A stretch of 64,000 nt of DNA, from the NCBI RefSeq assembly GCF_000934755.1, contig NZ_JYNP01000005.1, forward strand, positions 124,001 to 188,000, in the 5' to 3' direction. Under the pieces are notes generated by a model. The model was not told where the DNA came from, searched no databases, and saw only the letters and a program-made list of their open reading frames with translations. The stretch comes from Desulfonatronovibrio magnus (GTDB lineage Bacteria > Desulfobacterota > Desulfovibrionia > Desulfovibrionales > Desulfonatronovibrionaceae). How positions within the stretch are numbered: the first letter of the stretch is position 1; every line of letters begins with the position of its first letter. Shown one piece after another: positions 1 through 8,028 of this stretch. Made by a program: the position numbers and the translations under genes.

Positions 1-134
1 ACGGACTAATGGTGGAAGTAAGCAGGGCACCTGGTGAAAAATGCTCCAGGTGCTGGATTTACAACGAAACCCTGGATTCTGAAATGGCCTGCCCAAGGTG
101 TTCTGGGATCATGAAAGAACTGACATTGGACTAA
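1..134 (+). CDS. ileS: Isoleucyl-tRNA synthetase, C-terminal end (partial)
   Basis: The reading frame is open from base 3 to a TAA at 132-134 and is the tail of a gene that begins before the window. The 43 visible residues carry two Cys pairs (GEKCSRCW and ACPRC), the C-terminal zinc knuckle of bacterial IleRS that supports tRNA-Ile aminoacylation. The next gene is lspA, and ileS-lspA is a very common order. Identification rests on this short tail plus the neighbour. The rest of the synthetase cannot be judged from here. Confidence 0.85.
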   Translation, partial: GLMVEVSRAPGEKCSRCWIYNETLDSEMACPRCSGIMKELTLD

Positions 135-135
135 T

Positions 136-295
136 TTGGGCTGTGCCTGCAACTCAACTTAAACAAGGATCGTTAAGCTGGGGCGATAACCGTTTTTTTC
201 AGGCTGAAGGCTGAAGGTGCAGGATCCAGGTCATTATTGCTCTTGTCAACTTCGAATAGTTTTCCTGTATTATACTGCAGGATTGAAACAGTAAA
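136..295 (+). repeat. Dispersed intergenic repeat, family D, copy 1
   Basis: This stretch between ileS and lspA matches 31146-31311 along most of its length. Shared blocks are GGGCTGTGCC near the start, GATCGTTAAG and GGGGCGATAA, a TTTTCAG lead-in followed by two GCTGAAG-type heptamers, a GCTCTTGTCAA block and a CAGGATTGAAAC end. The right half also matches 15049-15097. No long terminal inverted repeats or target duplications were recognised. A weak promoter-like TTGTCA (243-248) and TATTAT (268-273) lie in it, with a long 19-base spacer. Confidence 0.75.
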
Positions 296-327
296 CCACA
301 TAAACTCTTAAATATTACAGCAAGACA

Positions 328-822
328 ATGAAACTAAAGCACAAAATTGTATTCATTTTAGCTGGTGTAATTCTGATCATGGATCAGATCACCAAGGTCT
401 GGATTCAAAACACCATTCCGTTGTGGGAGTCCAAAACAGTTATTCCAGGATTCTTTAATCTGGTTCATGTGCTTAATAAGGGTGCTGCCTTTGGTTTTCT
501 GGCAGACCTTGAGGGCAACATGCAGACCTATTTTTTCATCGGTGTTACAGGCCTGGCCGTCGTTTTGATTTTTCATCTGCTAAGGACAGTGGACCGTCAT
601 GATCCTTATTTGTTTACTGCCTTAGGTCTTATTCTGGGCGGGGCCCTGGGAAATCTTATTGATCGTATCAGAATTGGCATGGTCATTGATTTTCTGGATA
701 TTCATATAGGTGGTCATCACTGGCCAGCTTTCAATGTAGCTGACATGGCTATTTCAACAGGAGCCATTTTGCTGCTGGTTTCATTTTACAAGAAAAAGAG
801 ATATGCATCCGGTTCTGATTGA
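328..822 (+). CDS. lspA: Lipoprotein signal peptidase (signal peptidase II)
   Basis: This inner-membrane aspartyl protease cleaves the signal peptide of prolipoproteins just before the lipid-modified Cys. The 164 residues match the family length. Four hydrophobic segments are visible, with the two catalytic-Asp motifs NLIDRI (Asp112) and FNVADMA (Asp139). The NKGAAFG motif near residue 50 is also typical. It sits between ileS and lgt, and its last 20 bases overlap lgt, so the two lipoprotein-maturation enzymes are probably co-translated. No strong ribosome binding site precedes the ATG. Confidence 0.97.
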   Translation: MKLKHKIVFILAGVILIMDQITKVWIQNTIPLWESKTVIPGFFNLVHVLNKGAAFGFLADLEGNMQTYFFIGVTGLAVVLIFHLLRTVDRHDPYLFTALGLILGGALGNLIDRIRIGMVIDFLDIHIGGHHWPAFNVADMAISTGAILLLVSFYKKKRYASGSD

Positions 823-1555
823 GTTTGGTCATTTTGCTTTTTATTCGTATGGTTTCTTTGTTTCAGCCGCGTTTTTGCTTGGCATGGCCTGGACCATGCG
901 TGAAGCAGAAATAAGGGGCTTGGATCACCGTCTCGTACTTGACGCCGGGTTCTATGTTATCTTAGGCGGTATTCTGTGTTCCCGTCTTGTTTTTGTTGCT
1001 GCCAACTTTGAAATGTACAGTGATGATCTTCTGGATATCCTGAGGCTCTGGAAGGGTGGAGTTGTTTTTATGGGCGGGGCGGTGAGCAGCGCCTTGATGC
1101 TGATCGTGTTTTTGCACTATAAAAAGCAGCCAGTAGCCAAATGGCTGGATGCTGCTGCCCCTGGTGCCGCTCTGGGGATCGGTGTGGGCTGGCTTGGCTG
1201 TCTTGCATCAGGATGTGCTTATGGAAAACCAACTGACTTGTTCTGGAGCATAACTTATACTCATCCAGATGCTGTTGGACCACTTTTTGTGGCCATGCAC
1301 CCGGTTCAGGCTTATCAGGCCCTTGCAGCTTTTCTGTGTTTTATTTTTCTGGTGCTGGTTCGAAACAAGATTGCAGAACCGGGCAGATTTGCCGGATTGT
1401 TTCTCACAATTTATGTGCCGCTCAGAATGGCCATGGACCTGTTTCGAGGTGATCTTCAGCCAGAACTTGGCATAATATCAATTAACCAGGTGCTGGGGAT
1501 TGCAGTGTTTGTAACCGGGGTCGTACTGCTAAAAAGGTCTGTTTCCAGTTCATAA
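803..1555 (+). CDS. lgt: Prolipoprotein diacylglyceryl transferase
   Basis: Lgt moves a diacylglyceryl group from phosphatidylglycerol to the lipobox Cys, the step before LspA. The protein is a 250-residue multi-pass membrane protein with recognisable Lgt features: an N-terminal YSYGFF segment, a G-x-L-G-C..CAYGKP signature at 129-143, HPVQAYQAL at about 166-174, and RMAMDLFRGD near the C-terminus. It starts inside lspA. One oddity is that the signature normally reads G-R-x-G, and its Arg (R143 in E. coli) is considered functionally critical. Here the codon is TGG, so residue 130 is Trp. The rest looks intact and no frameshift is seen. Confidence 0.94.
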   Translation: MHPVLIEFGHFAFYSYGFFVSAAFLLGMAWTMREAEIRGLDHRLVLDAGFYVILGGILCSRLVFVAANFEMYSDDLLDILRLWKGGVVFMGGAVSSALMLIVFLHYKKQPVAKWLDAAAPGAALGIGVGWLGCLASGCAYGKPTDLFWSITYTHPDAVGPLFVAMHPVQAYQALAAFLCFIFLVLVRNKIAEPGRFAGLFLTIYVPLRMAMDLFRGDLQPELGIISINQVLGIAVFVTGVVLLKRSVSSS

Positions 1556-1607
1556 ATCAATGACAGACAATTGCAGGCATCCAGGGTTGTCTGCACTTAG
1601 TCATAGA

Positions 1608-1716
1608 GAGCATTACGCGTTTCTGAAAGCTATAGCTATTTTGGGGTTAAAACCAGATTGTGACAGCTTGGCATGGGGACTGTCCCCAATTGACTTTTCA
1701 GAAATGCGTAATGCTC
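1608..1716 (+). mobile_element. Small inverted-repeat element, family MITE-B
   Basis: A 109-bp non-coding element has ends that are near-perfect inverted repeats: GAGCATTACGCGTTTCTGAA at 1608 and its complement, with one mismatch, ending at 1716. A GGGGACTGTCCCC palindrome lies inside at 1675-1687. The right-end sequence TTGACTTTTCAG..GCGTAATGCT recurs at 53350-53376, showing that the end is dispersed. No transposase is encoded, so it would have to move in trans. No clear target duplication was found. Confidence 0.7.
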
Positions 1717-1761
1717 CCGAGTCAGACGCAAGAAGTTAAATTGTTTCTTTGGAGATAATGA

Positions 1762-1974
1762 ATGTATGATGTTTTTTTTGAAAATCCAGTTCTGATAGTA
1801 TTAGTTTTACTGCCAATTTTGCCAAATCTGTGGGCAATACTGCATGTTTTCAAAAATGATTTTGAAACACCCCAGGAAAAAATGATCTGGATTGCCCTGG
1901 CAGTTTTTATTCCTGTTCTCGGGGGACTGGCCTACCTTGTCTTTGGCAGAAGGAGAGTTATCAAAAGTGTTTAA
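1762..1974 (+). CDS. Small membrane protein with PLDc_N domain
   Basis: This 70-residue protein has two hydrophobic segments (about residues 9-28 and 41-61) followed by a basic tail. The pattern N-x-W-A..H.F.ND..., then PVLGGLAYLVFGRRR, matches the phospholipase-D-nuclease N-terminal (PLDc_N) family of small membrane proteins. Members are often free-standing and have no assigned reaction. A GGAG motif lies 7 bases before the ATG. Its 3' end overlaps the GTG start of the next gene, suggesting coupling to the CpoB-like lipoprotein. Confidence 0.75.
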   Translation: MYDVFFENPVLIVLVLLPILPNLWAILHVFKNDFETPQEKMIWIALAVFIPVLGGLAYLVFGRRRVIKSV

Positions 1975-2839
1975 GGTTAAATTTTTGCTTTCAGCTTTAT
2001 CCTTGGTATTGTTGAGTGCCTGTGTTACTGGTCAGTCTGATGTTGACAGACTTCGTCAGCAGATCATGGCAATTGAAAGAAAACATCAGCAGGATAATCA
2101 GGAAATTATTCGGCAGCTGGAAGATTACGGTGCAAAGATTGTAGCTCTCGAAGAAGCCATGTCTGAAGCTGGAGGATCAGTACAGACAACTCAGGCCAAC
2201 TTATGGGCTGAGATGGAATCCATGAGGGTGCAGATTGCCACCTTGACAGGAACTCTGGATGCCATGGAAAGGCAGATGCTGGAAAACAGGTCGCAAAGCC
2301 AGGAAGCGCAGCGTATACTTGGTCAGCTCAGAGTTAAAACAGACGATCTGGATCGCTCAGTACAAATGATGTCCAGCCAGCTGGGCGTTGAAGTTGCTGA
2401 AAGAACACCTTTGCCGGATGCTCCTGATCTGGAGACTGAGCGGGTCCGTGTTTCCGACCCTGCTGACGAAGGGGCAGCCAGGGAACTCTATCAACGAGCA
2501 CTGGATTCATTTTATGACCGCGACTATGATCAGGCTCAAGCCCTGTGGGAGGAGTTTACTGATAACTTTCCAGGTCATGCCCTTGCTTCCAACGCCTTTT
2601 TCTGGCAGGGTGAAAGTTTTTTCCAGATGCAGAAATATGCTCAGGCTGTCCTGGCTTATCAGGAGGTTATTACTAACTATCCCGACAGCAGCAAGTTGAG
2701 TGCAAGCATGCTCAAGCAGGGTATGTCATTTATGAATCTTGATCGTGAAGAACCCGGAAGGCTGGTTCTAAATGAGCTCATCAATCGTTTTCCTGACAGT
2801 GCAGAGGCTCGAAGAGCCAGAGCTTTTCTTTCAGATTGA
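1967..2839 (+). CDS. cpoB: CpoB/YbgF-like coiled-coil TPR lipoprotein
   Basis: This is a predicted outer-membrane lipoprotein of the Tol-Pal-associated YbgF/CpoB type, which coordinates cell-wall synthesis with outer-membrane constriction. The frame is open further upstream, but a GTG at 1967 is preceded by AGGAGAG at 1951 and gives a clean signal peptide ending in LLSAC (Cys19). Residues of about 25-130 are Gln/Glu-rich coiled coil. The C-terminal third holds TPR-like repeats (LYQRALDSFYDRDY, FFWQGESFFQMQKY and similar). No tolB or pal lies next to it, so the Tol-Pal link is by family. Confidence 0.82.
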   Translation: MFKVKFLLSALSLVLLSACVTGQSDVDRLRQQIMAIERKHQQDNQEIIRQLEDYGAKIVALEEAMSEAGGSVQTTQANLWAEMESMRVQIATLTGTLDAMERQMLENRSQSQEAQRILGQLRVKTDDLDRSVQMMSSQLGVEVAERTPLPDAPDLETERVRVSDPADEGAARELYQRALDSFYDRDYDQAQALWEEFTDNFPGHALASNAFFWQGESFFQMQKYAQAVLAYQEVITNYPDSSKLSASMLKQGMSFMNLDREEPGRLVLNELINRFPDSAEARRARAFLSD

Positions 2840-2944
2840 AAAAAAGCTGCCATGACAGGCTGCGGCCTTACACTTAGAATTTTCCAGCCATTACGCAATC
2901 GAGGCAAGTCACTCACTAATAATGCTTTTTAAGGATGACCGGAT

Positions 2945-3382
2945 ATGGATTCTTCAAAAAAACAGTACTCAAAAATAATTTCTCTGCATTTTGCATCAGA
3001 TGTTGTGCGCAGGCCCATGATGTACAATCTGGCCAAACACTTTGATCTGACTTTTAATATTCTTAAAGCCAGGATCAGTCCTCGAGAGGAAGGTCACATG
3101 ATTCTGGAGCTATCAGGCAAAGAGGATGATTACAAGAAAGGCATTTCTTACCTGCAGGAGCATGGAATAAGTATTCAGGACGTGGCCCGCTCCATCAGTC
3201 GGGATGATGAATCCTGCACTCACTGCGGCATGTGTACGGCCCTTTGTCTTGCCAGGGCCCTCTGCATAGAGCAGGAAACGAGAACAATACTTTTTGACGC
3301 CAACAAGTGCAATGCATGCGGCATGTGTACCAGAATATGTCCTGTGGGTGCCATGCATACTGAAGCCAATGGAGACTTTTAG
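2945..3382 (+). CDS. NIL-domain 4Fe-4S ferredoxin-like protein
   Basis: The 145-residue protein has an N-terminal NIL domain (about residues 10-85), a small ACT-like fold named for its Asn-Ile-Leu motif. A two-cluster ferredoxin module follows, with CTHCGMCTALC and CNACGMCTRICP marking two 4Fe-4S sites. Proteins of this architecture are common in strict anaerobes, including sulfate reducers, and some take part in sulfur-transfer or electron-transfer chemistry. The exact role is unknown. It is cytoplasmic with no signal peptide and stands alone, with a MITE-A insertion 57 bases downstream. Confidence 0.85.
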   Translation: MDSSKKQYSKIISLHFASDVVRRPMMYNLAKHFDLTFNILKARISPREEGHMILELSGKEDDYKKGISYLQEHGISIQDVARSISRDDESCTHCGMCTALCLARALCIEQETRTILFDANKCNACGMCTRICPVGAMHTEANGDF

Positions 3383-3439
3383 TCTGCTGAAAGGGGCTGT
3401 GATCACTATACTGTAATTGCTGAACTGATTCATATATTG

Positions 3440-3611
3440 GTAACAGTTTAGCCGTTTGCATGTGGCACGGCTTCCTGCCCGGAGGCATACAGCCCGGAGG
3501 GGGACTGGCTCTCCCAGCCATTGTTTTATTTAGTCTGTGTTTTACATCAACAAAAAACAAGGGCTGGGGTGCCTGTCCCCTGCTTTCCTTAGAAAAGGGC
3601 TAAACTATTAC
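3440..3611 (+). mobile_element. MITE-A copy 1 with 8-bp target duplication
   Basis: A 172-bp non-coding element begins GTAACAGTTTAGCC and ends GGCTAAACTATTAC, which are inverted repeats with one mismatch. It is flanked by a perfect direct repeat, ATATATTG at 3432-3439 and 3612-3619, so it arrived by transposition. The interior is a long imperfect fold-back, with GGGACTGGCTCTCCCAGCC pairing with the complementary block near 3563-3580. GTAA ends plus 8-bp duplications are typical of the IS66 family. It sits 19 bases before the PilZ gene. Confidence 0.9.
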
Positions 3612-3630
3612 ATATATTGTGGGGTGCAAC

Positions 3631-4170
3631 ATGAGTGTAAAGGATAGAAATTACTCCCGGGTAACCACCAGAATTAAGGCTTATGCCAGAAAGACACCTT
3701 TTGCAGATACTAAGCCCATTTTTACGGGCTGTTTTGCATGTGATACAGATGATCAGACTTCCAAAAATCTATATGGTTCACACATACCGAGGGAATTGGT
3801 GGCATTTTTAAAAGGTATGGACGAAAAGCTTAATATGATTCTCAGTTTATTAAATCAGGGCAGCATTCAGGATGATTTTCCCATAGCTGCTGAAGTGATT
3901 GAGATCAGCGGAGCCGGGTTGCAGTTTGTTTCAGAGACTTCCTTTGAGGTGGATGATAACCTGGAAATGGCTTTAATTTTATCTCAATTTCCTTTAAAGG
4001 TTGTGGGGGTTGTAGGCAGGATCCATCGTATGGAAAAGATCAAAAAGATTCCTGTATGGGTTGTTGAGTTCACCAGTGTCAGGGATATTGAGCGGGAAAA
4101 AATTGTCCAGTTCGTATTTCAGGAACAAAGAGAACAGATTCGAGGCAGTAAAAGTGAAGCTAACAGATGA
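3631..4170 (+). CDS. PilZ-domain-like protein (probable c-di-GMP effector)
   Basis: The 179-residue soluble protein shows the two marks of a PilZ domain: an N-terminal RNYSRV (the R-x-x-x-R element) and a later IEISGAGLQF corresponding to D/N-x-S-x-x-G. Beta-strand-rich sequence follows. PilZ domains bind cyclic di-GMP and act as output modules. ATG 3631 is preferred over a GTG at 3619 because 3619 lies within the target duplication of the upstream MITE. The 3' end overlaps a histidine-kinase-like gene, so the two probably work together. Confidence 0.75.
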   Translation: MSVKDRNYSRVTTRIKAYARKTPFADTKPIFTGCFACDTDDQTSKNLYGSHIPRELVAFLKGMDEKLNMILSLLNQGSIQDDFPIAAEVIEISGAGLQFVSETSFEVDDNLEMALILSQFPLKVVGVVGRIHRMEKIKKIPVWVVEFTSVRDIEREKIVQFVFQEQREQIRGSKSEANR

Positions 4171-4879
4171 AAAATACATGGCTTTGGCTGACTTCTATTA
4201 CATGGCCGGGCTTGGTCAGATGGTTAACGGTCTGATTCATAATCTGAACAACTACGTTCACATCATGGATATGCAGCTATCCATGCTCAATGCTAAGGCT
4301 GAGAGTTCAGCAGCCCAGCCCTTGGGGGATTTTAGAGAAAGACTCGCCAAGTCATCTAACAGTGCCGGCAAGATGGTGCAGTATCTGCAAAAAAGCAGCA
4401 GATGCAGCTTTTTTGGTCAAAAGGATAAAGCACAGCTGAATATTAAAGATTTTTTAGAATGGATCATCGAATTCTGGGAAAATGATCTTTTTTTCAAACA
4501 TAAAATTTTATGTCAGATCAAGCTCGAAAAGTCGGATATTAATCTTTTGATTTCACCTTTTTACTTGACTCTTTGTGTTGATCAGGGGATAAGAAACGCG
4601 GTAGAGGCCTGTCAGGAACAAGAGTCGCAGGACAAGCAAACCATCATCATTGATGCAGCAGTGGATGGTCATAACTTGAATATTGAAACTACTTCCTTTA
4701 CTGTTGTTGCAGATCTTGACCCATGGTTGGCCGGCAGTACATCCAAAGAAGATCATCTTGGAATGGGTTTGCCTGTATGTGCGTTCTTAGCTGGAAGGCA
4801 GAACTGGAAAGTGGATATGCACTCTTCTGGTAATGAAACTAAATTTAAACTTGTAATTCCGATAACAGCTCAACAATAA
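4154..4879 (+). CDS. Histidine-kinase-like protein paired with PilZ protein
   Basis: No sensor domain is visible. An N-terminal helix carries GLIHNLNNYVH, resembling the HisKA phospho-acceptor box (H-x-x-N-N). A degenerate HATPase follows, with an N-box-like DQGIRNAVEA and a glycine-rich HLGMGLPVC. The frame is open further upstream. GTG 4154 is chosen because GAGG lies 8 bases before it, and ATG 4178 is an alternative. It overlaps the PilZ gene by 17 bases. I infer a soluble kinase, or a catalytically reduced adaptor, working with the PilZ protein. No response regulator is adjacent. Confidence 0.6.
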   Translation: MKLTDEKYMALADFYYMAGLGQMVNGLIHNLNNYVHIMDMQLSMLNAKAESSAAQPLGDFRERLAKSSNSAGKMVQYLQKSSRCSFFGQKDKAQLNIKDFLEWIIEFWENDLFFKHKILCQIKLEKSDINLLISPFYLTLCVDQGIRNAVEACQEQESQDKQTIIIDAAVDGHNLNIETTSFTVVADLDPWLAGSTSKEDHLGMGLPVCAFLAGRQNWKVDMHSSGNETKFKLVIPITAQQ

Positions 4880-5372
4880 AGCAAAACATTATTTAAGCTG
4901 AAAGGGGGACTGGCTCTTTTCCCGCTGGATAGTCCATCTGCTTTGAGGGCGGCAAAAGGGCCCTGTTTCCTGGCTGAAGCCTGGTAACAAGGTTAAGCTG
5001 CTTTTCGGTTAGGTCCCGGATGCGGGAGCTGAGCACTTGTTAAGGGCCGAGCTTTTACTTACTTTATCTCTTTATGCCCTTGCTTGATTGATCTTTTTGA
5101 TTATGTTATGTAATTATATAGTTATGAGGCTTTTTGTATGAATCAGTGCAGGCTCTATTGTGGCGAAAGGTTTATGCAGCTTAAGAAACACTATGACATG
5201 TAAGTGGCGGCCTGAGGAGTTTGCTGCAGATGTTTCGCAACAGCCTTAAAGATTAGCTATTTTTATGTGTGACAGGTTTAATTCAGTCCCCCTTTTGAGC
5301 AATTCCCGGCCATAGAATGAAGGTGGGACTGAATTTTTTGAAATTTTAATCAAATACAGGAGGATATTGTTT
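4880..5372. other. Intergenic region with repeat fragments and a hairpin
   Basis: No convincing gene was found. The left part has a MITE-like GGGGGACTGGCTCT fragment near 4902 and a TCCCG/CGGGA hairpin near 5024. The middle is AT-rich. The right end has the 5280-5335 hairpin followed by the AGGAGG site of the VWA-OmpA gene. I compared it by eye with common riboswitch cores and saw no match. Confidence 0.5.
5280..5340 (+). terminator. Terminator-like hairpin in the VWA-OmpA leader
   Basis: AATTCAGTCCC at 5280-5290 pairs perfectly with GGGACTGAATT at 5325-5335, followed at once by a run of six T. It lies 37 bases before the start codon at 5373. It could end upstream transcription or act as an attenuator or stability element in the leader. 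Nothing in the sequence decides between these. Confidence 0.5.
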
Positions 5373-6467
5373 ATGACAAAATTTTTAAAAGGGTTTGTAG
5401 TAGTTTTGTTGCTGACATTTATAACTGTCTGGAGTTCAGCAAGCTTTGCTCAGCAGACCAGGACCGTGATTGAGCCGAGGGCGGAAAATTTTATCTTTTT
5501 GATTGATAATTCAGGTTCAATGGGATTTGATTATCGTGACAAAGGCATGAAAAAATCCGAGCTGGCCAGGGACGTAGTTCTTGCTCTTAACAGTGAGGTG
5601 CCTGAACTTGATGCTAACTTTGGCGTGTATTCGTTTGCGCCTTACAAAGAATTCAGATCTGTGTCCGGGTTCAACCGTCAGGCTATAGCTGGTGCTGTAC
5701 AGTCCGTACCAACCGAATTTGATGTTTTTGGCCGCACCACTCCCATGGGACAGGATCTTATGAAGCTTGACAATTATGTTTCAGGCTTGAGTAATCGCGT
5801 TGCTGTCATTGTAGTTACAGATGGCGAATCCAATGTCGGAGTAGAGCCAAAGGCTGTAATGCGCGATATGTACAGCAAGTATGGCAACAGGCTGTGCTTT
5901 CACTTTGTAAGCCTTGCCCAGAAGCCTTCTGCCGGTACAGTTACATCTGATGAGCAGGCCTTTATTGACCAGCTTGCCGGCCTTAATGCCTGCACAGTGA
6001 CCGCAGATGCCGGTGAGCTAGTTGCCAAGGATTTTGTAAGAGCAGACTTTATTCAGAGAGTTTTTTACGAAACCCGCGAAATCGTAATTGCACCTGAACC
6101 AAAACCTGAACCCAAGCCTGAGCCTGTTGAAGAAGTCATTGTTTTCAGCAATGTCACCTTTGACTTTGACAGCGCTGTGATTAAGCCAGAATACAGGGAG
6201 ATTCTCAGGGAAGCTGCCGAAATACTCAAAGCTCGTCCTGGGCAAAAGGTCGTGGTAGAAGGCCATACCTGCAACATTGGACCCGCAGATTACAATATGG
6301 GACTGTCCCAGAGAAGGTCCCAGGCTGTTGCTGATTTTCTGGTAGAGCAGGGAGTTGACAGGAATCGTCTGGAAACCAAGGGTTATGGATTAACAAGGCC
6401 TCAATTTGACAACAACACCAGGGAGGGCAGATCCCTCAACCGTCGTGTTGAAATGAAACTGCAATAA
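5373..6467 (+). CDS. VWA domain / OmpA C-terminal domain secreted protein
   Basis: The ATG at 5373 follows AGGAGG by 9 bases. A TTG two codons earlier is less likely. A signal peptide covers about the first 27 residues (basic start, hydrophobic core, ASFAQQ). A von Willebrand factor A domain follows with the metal-binding DNSGSMG motif, then a short Pro-Glu-Pro-Lys linker and a C-terminal OmpA-like peptidoglycan-binding domain (VEGHTCNIG, NRRVEMKL). I infer a periplasmic or outer-membrane-anchored protein that binds peptidoglycan and presents a metal-dependent protein-binding domain. The partner is unknown. Confidence 0.85.
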   Translation: MTKFLKGFVVVLLLTFITVWSSASFAQQTRTVIEPRAENFIFLIDNSGSMGFDYRDKGMKKSELARDVVLALNSEVPELDANFGVYSFAPYKEFRSVSGFNRQAIAGAVQSVPTEFDVFGRTTPMGQDLMKLDNYVSGLSNRVAVIVVTDGESNVGVEPKAVMRDMYSKYGNRLCFHFVSLAQKPSAGTVTSDEQAFIDQLAGLNACTVTADAGELVAKDFVRADFIQRVFYETREIVIAPEPKPEPKPEPVEEVIVFSNVTFDFDSAVIKPEYREILREAAEILKARPGQKVVVEGHTCNIGPADYNMGLSQRRSQAVADFLVEQGVDRNRLETKGYGLTRPQFDNNTREGRSLNRRVEMKLQ

Positions 6468-6480
6468 TCAAAAGATCATT

Positions 6481-6514
6481 ATGCCCGGCAACACTCCAGT
6501 TGCCGGGCATTTTA
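6481..6514 (+). terminator. Rho-independent terminator after VWA-OmpA gene
   Basis: ATGCCCGGCAAC (6481-6492) and GTTGCCGGGCAT (6499-6510) form a perfect 12-bp stem with a 6-base loop, followed by TTTAAATT. It begins 13 bases after the stop codon. Confidence 0.9.
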
Positions 6515-6530
6515 AATTGCGGTGGCAGCC

Positions 6531-6968
6531 ATGAAAATCAGATATTTACTTTTCCTGAGCTTAATGTTCAGTATCGCTATTCTGCCTGGAGTGCAAAGCA
6601 GTGCAAAGGCCGATTCAGTCATTCTGGATGAGAATCATTCCCTGCACTCTTTGTTTCATGATTTTGCCAAGGCAAGAGTTCAGATTATCAATAAAAATTT
6701 TGTGCACACTCCGGAAAATCTCTATGTAGGTCCGTCCGAGACTCTATTTGTTGCCCGCTACCACCAGGTTGATCCAGCTACCATCACAATTCAGGTCAAG
6801 AAAACCAACTCTGGAAGGACTCCATATATTGGCATTCTCAGCTATCGTGAAAGTGTGTATGAAAGCAATGGCGGATGCAACGCGAGCGTGGCTCAGGGAC
6901 CCTTTGCCCCTGTTCGTCATCGCGATGTGACGGAAATATTTCGGTACGTGCAAAACAGGTGGCAATAG
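6531..6968 (+). CDS. Secreted protein of unknown function
   Basis: The 145-residue protein has an N-terminal signal peptide (hydrophobic core at about residues 5-22, then SSAKADS), so it is predicted to be periplasmic. ATG 6531 is preferred over GTG 6522 because it gives a shorter basic n-region. The mature part is beta-rich with a single Cys (GGCNA) and no motif I recognise. It lies between the terminator of the VWA-OmpA gene and gpsA and so may have its own promoter. Confidence 0.6.
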   Translation: MKIRYLLFLSLMFSIAILPGVQSSAKADSVILDENHSLHSLFHDFAKARVQIINKNFVHTPENLYVGPSETLFVARYHQVDPATITIQVKKTNSGRTPYIGILSYRESVYESNGGCNASVAQGPFAPVRHRDVTEIFRYVQNRWQ

Positions 6969-7014
6969 CCGTAAACTTTTTCAGGCATAGAACATAGTTC
7001 GTGGAGTTTTTTTA

Positions 7015-8013
7015 ATGAGTAAAATTGCTGTGCTCGGTGCTGGCAGTTGGGGAACCACTCTGGCCAATATGCTTTGCACCAAAGGGCTTAAAGTGTCCAT
7101 GTGGGCCCGGGAAAAAGAGCTTGTCCAGGAAATAAAGAAAAAAGGTGAAAATACCTGGTATCTTCCTGGATACAGCCTTGAATCTCGGCTTGAAGTCAGC
7201 CATGAGCCTGATGAGGTTTTACATGGAGTTGACTATTGTCTGGTGGTTATTCCATGTCAGTTCATGCGTAAAGTCTTAGAGGATTTTAAAGATCTTTTTT
7301 TAGACAATCCAGTAATAATCTGTGCCAGTAAAGGGATAGAGCTGACAACGCTAAAGCCTCAGTCCAGTGTTATCAGTGAGGCGCTAAGGGGTAAGAACCC
7401 CCGATATTCTGTCGTTTCCGGACCCTCCTTTGCCGATGAGGTAAGCAGAAAGCTGCCTACCGCAGTCAGTCTGGGCTGTGAAGACCAGGAACTGGGGGCC
7501 AGGCTTCAGGAAATTTTATCCACTGATTTTTTTCGTGTTTATTTTAATGCTGATTACCGAGGTGTTGAACTTGGAGGAGCACTGAAAAATATCATGGCCA
7601 TTGCAGCCGGGATAGCGGACGGCCTGGAATTCGGGCATGATGCCAGGGCTGCATTGATTACCAGAGGACTGGTGGAGATGAGTCGTTTTGGCGTTGCTTT
7701 GGGAGGAAAGGAAAAAACTTTTATGGGTTTGTCAGGCATGGGTGACCTGGTTCTGACCTGTACAGGGGATCTGAGCAGAAACAGGCAGGTGGGCTTAGAA
7801 CTTGGACGGGGAAAGACGCTTGATGATATTCTCAAGGTGCGTAAAACAGTGGCTGAAGGAGTGAAGACCACTGAGTCTGTATACCGTCTGAGCAAAGACT
7901 TGCATGTGGAAATGCCCATTACTGAGCAGGTTTATAATGTACTTTTTGAACAGAAAGATCCCAGGTCAGCAGTGGAAGAACTTATGACCAGGGCTCTAAA
8001 AGTTGAGCAATAA
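7015..8013 (+). CDS. gpsA: Glycerol-3-phosphate dehydrogenase [NAD(P)+]
   Basis: GpsA reduces dihydroxyacetone phosphate to sn-glycerol-3-phosphate, the backbone for phospholipids. The 332 residues match the family. The N-terminal Rossmann motif is VLGAGSWGTTLA (about 5-16). The conserved CASKGIE, SGPSFADEV and GLSGMGDLVLTC motifs follow, as does the catalytic Lys region GGALKNIMAIAAG. GTGGAG lies 8 bases before the ATG. It is followed closely by two ABC permease genes that have no obvious link to lipid synthesis. Confidence 0.97.
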   Translation: MSKIAVLGAGSWGTTLANMLCTKGLKVSMWAREKELVQEIKKKGENTWYLPGYSLESRLEVSHEPDEVLHGVDYCLVVIPCQFMRKVLEDFKDLFLDNPVIICASKGIELTTLKPQSSVISEALRGKNPRYSVVSGPSFADEVSRKLPTAVSLGCEDQELGARLQEILSTDFFRVYFNADYRGVELGGALKNIMAIAAGIADGLEFGHDARAALITRGLVEMSRFGVALGGKEKTFMGLSGMGDLVLTCTGDLSRNRQVGLELGRGKTLDDILKVRKTVAEGVKTTESVYRLSKDLHVEMPITEQVYNVLFEQKDPRSAVEELMTRALKVEQ

Positions 8014-8028
8014 CCGGACCAGGCCAAG

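Noticed and set aside
1892-1966. Longer start for the CpoB-like gene
   Set aside because: The extension lies inside the PLDc_N gene, and GTG 1967 with AGGAGAG gives a proper lipoprotein signal peptide.
3459-3476. Sigma-54 promoter in MITE-A (TGTGGCACG...TGC)
   Set aside because: The distance between the GG and GC doublets is 11 bases rather than the required 10, and other copies do not correct it.
5150-5260. Cyclic-di-GMP or other riboswitch in the leader of the VWA-OmpA gene
   Set aside because: GCGAAAGG is present by itself, but the other conserved segments of known classes could not be found.
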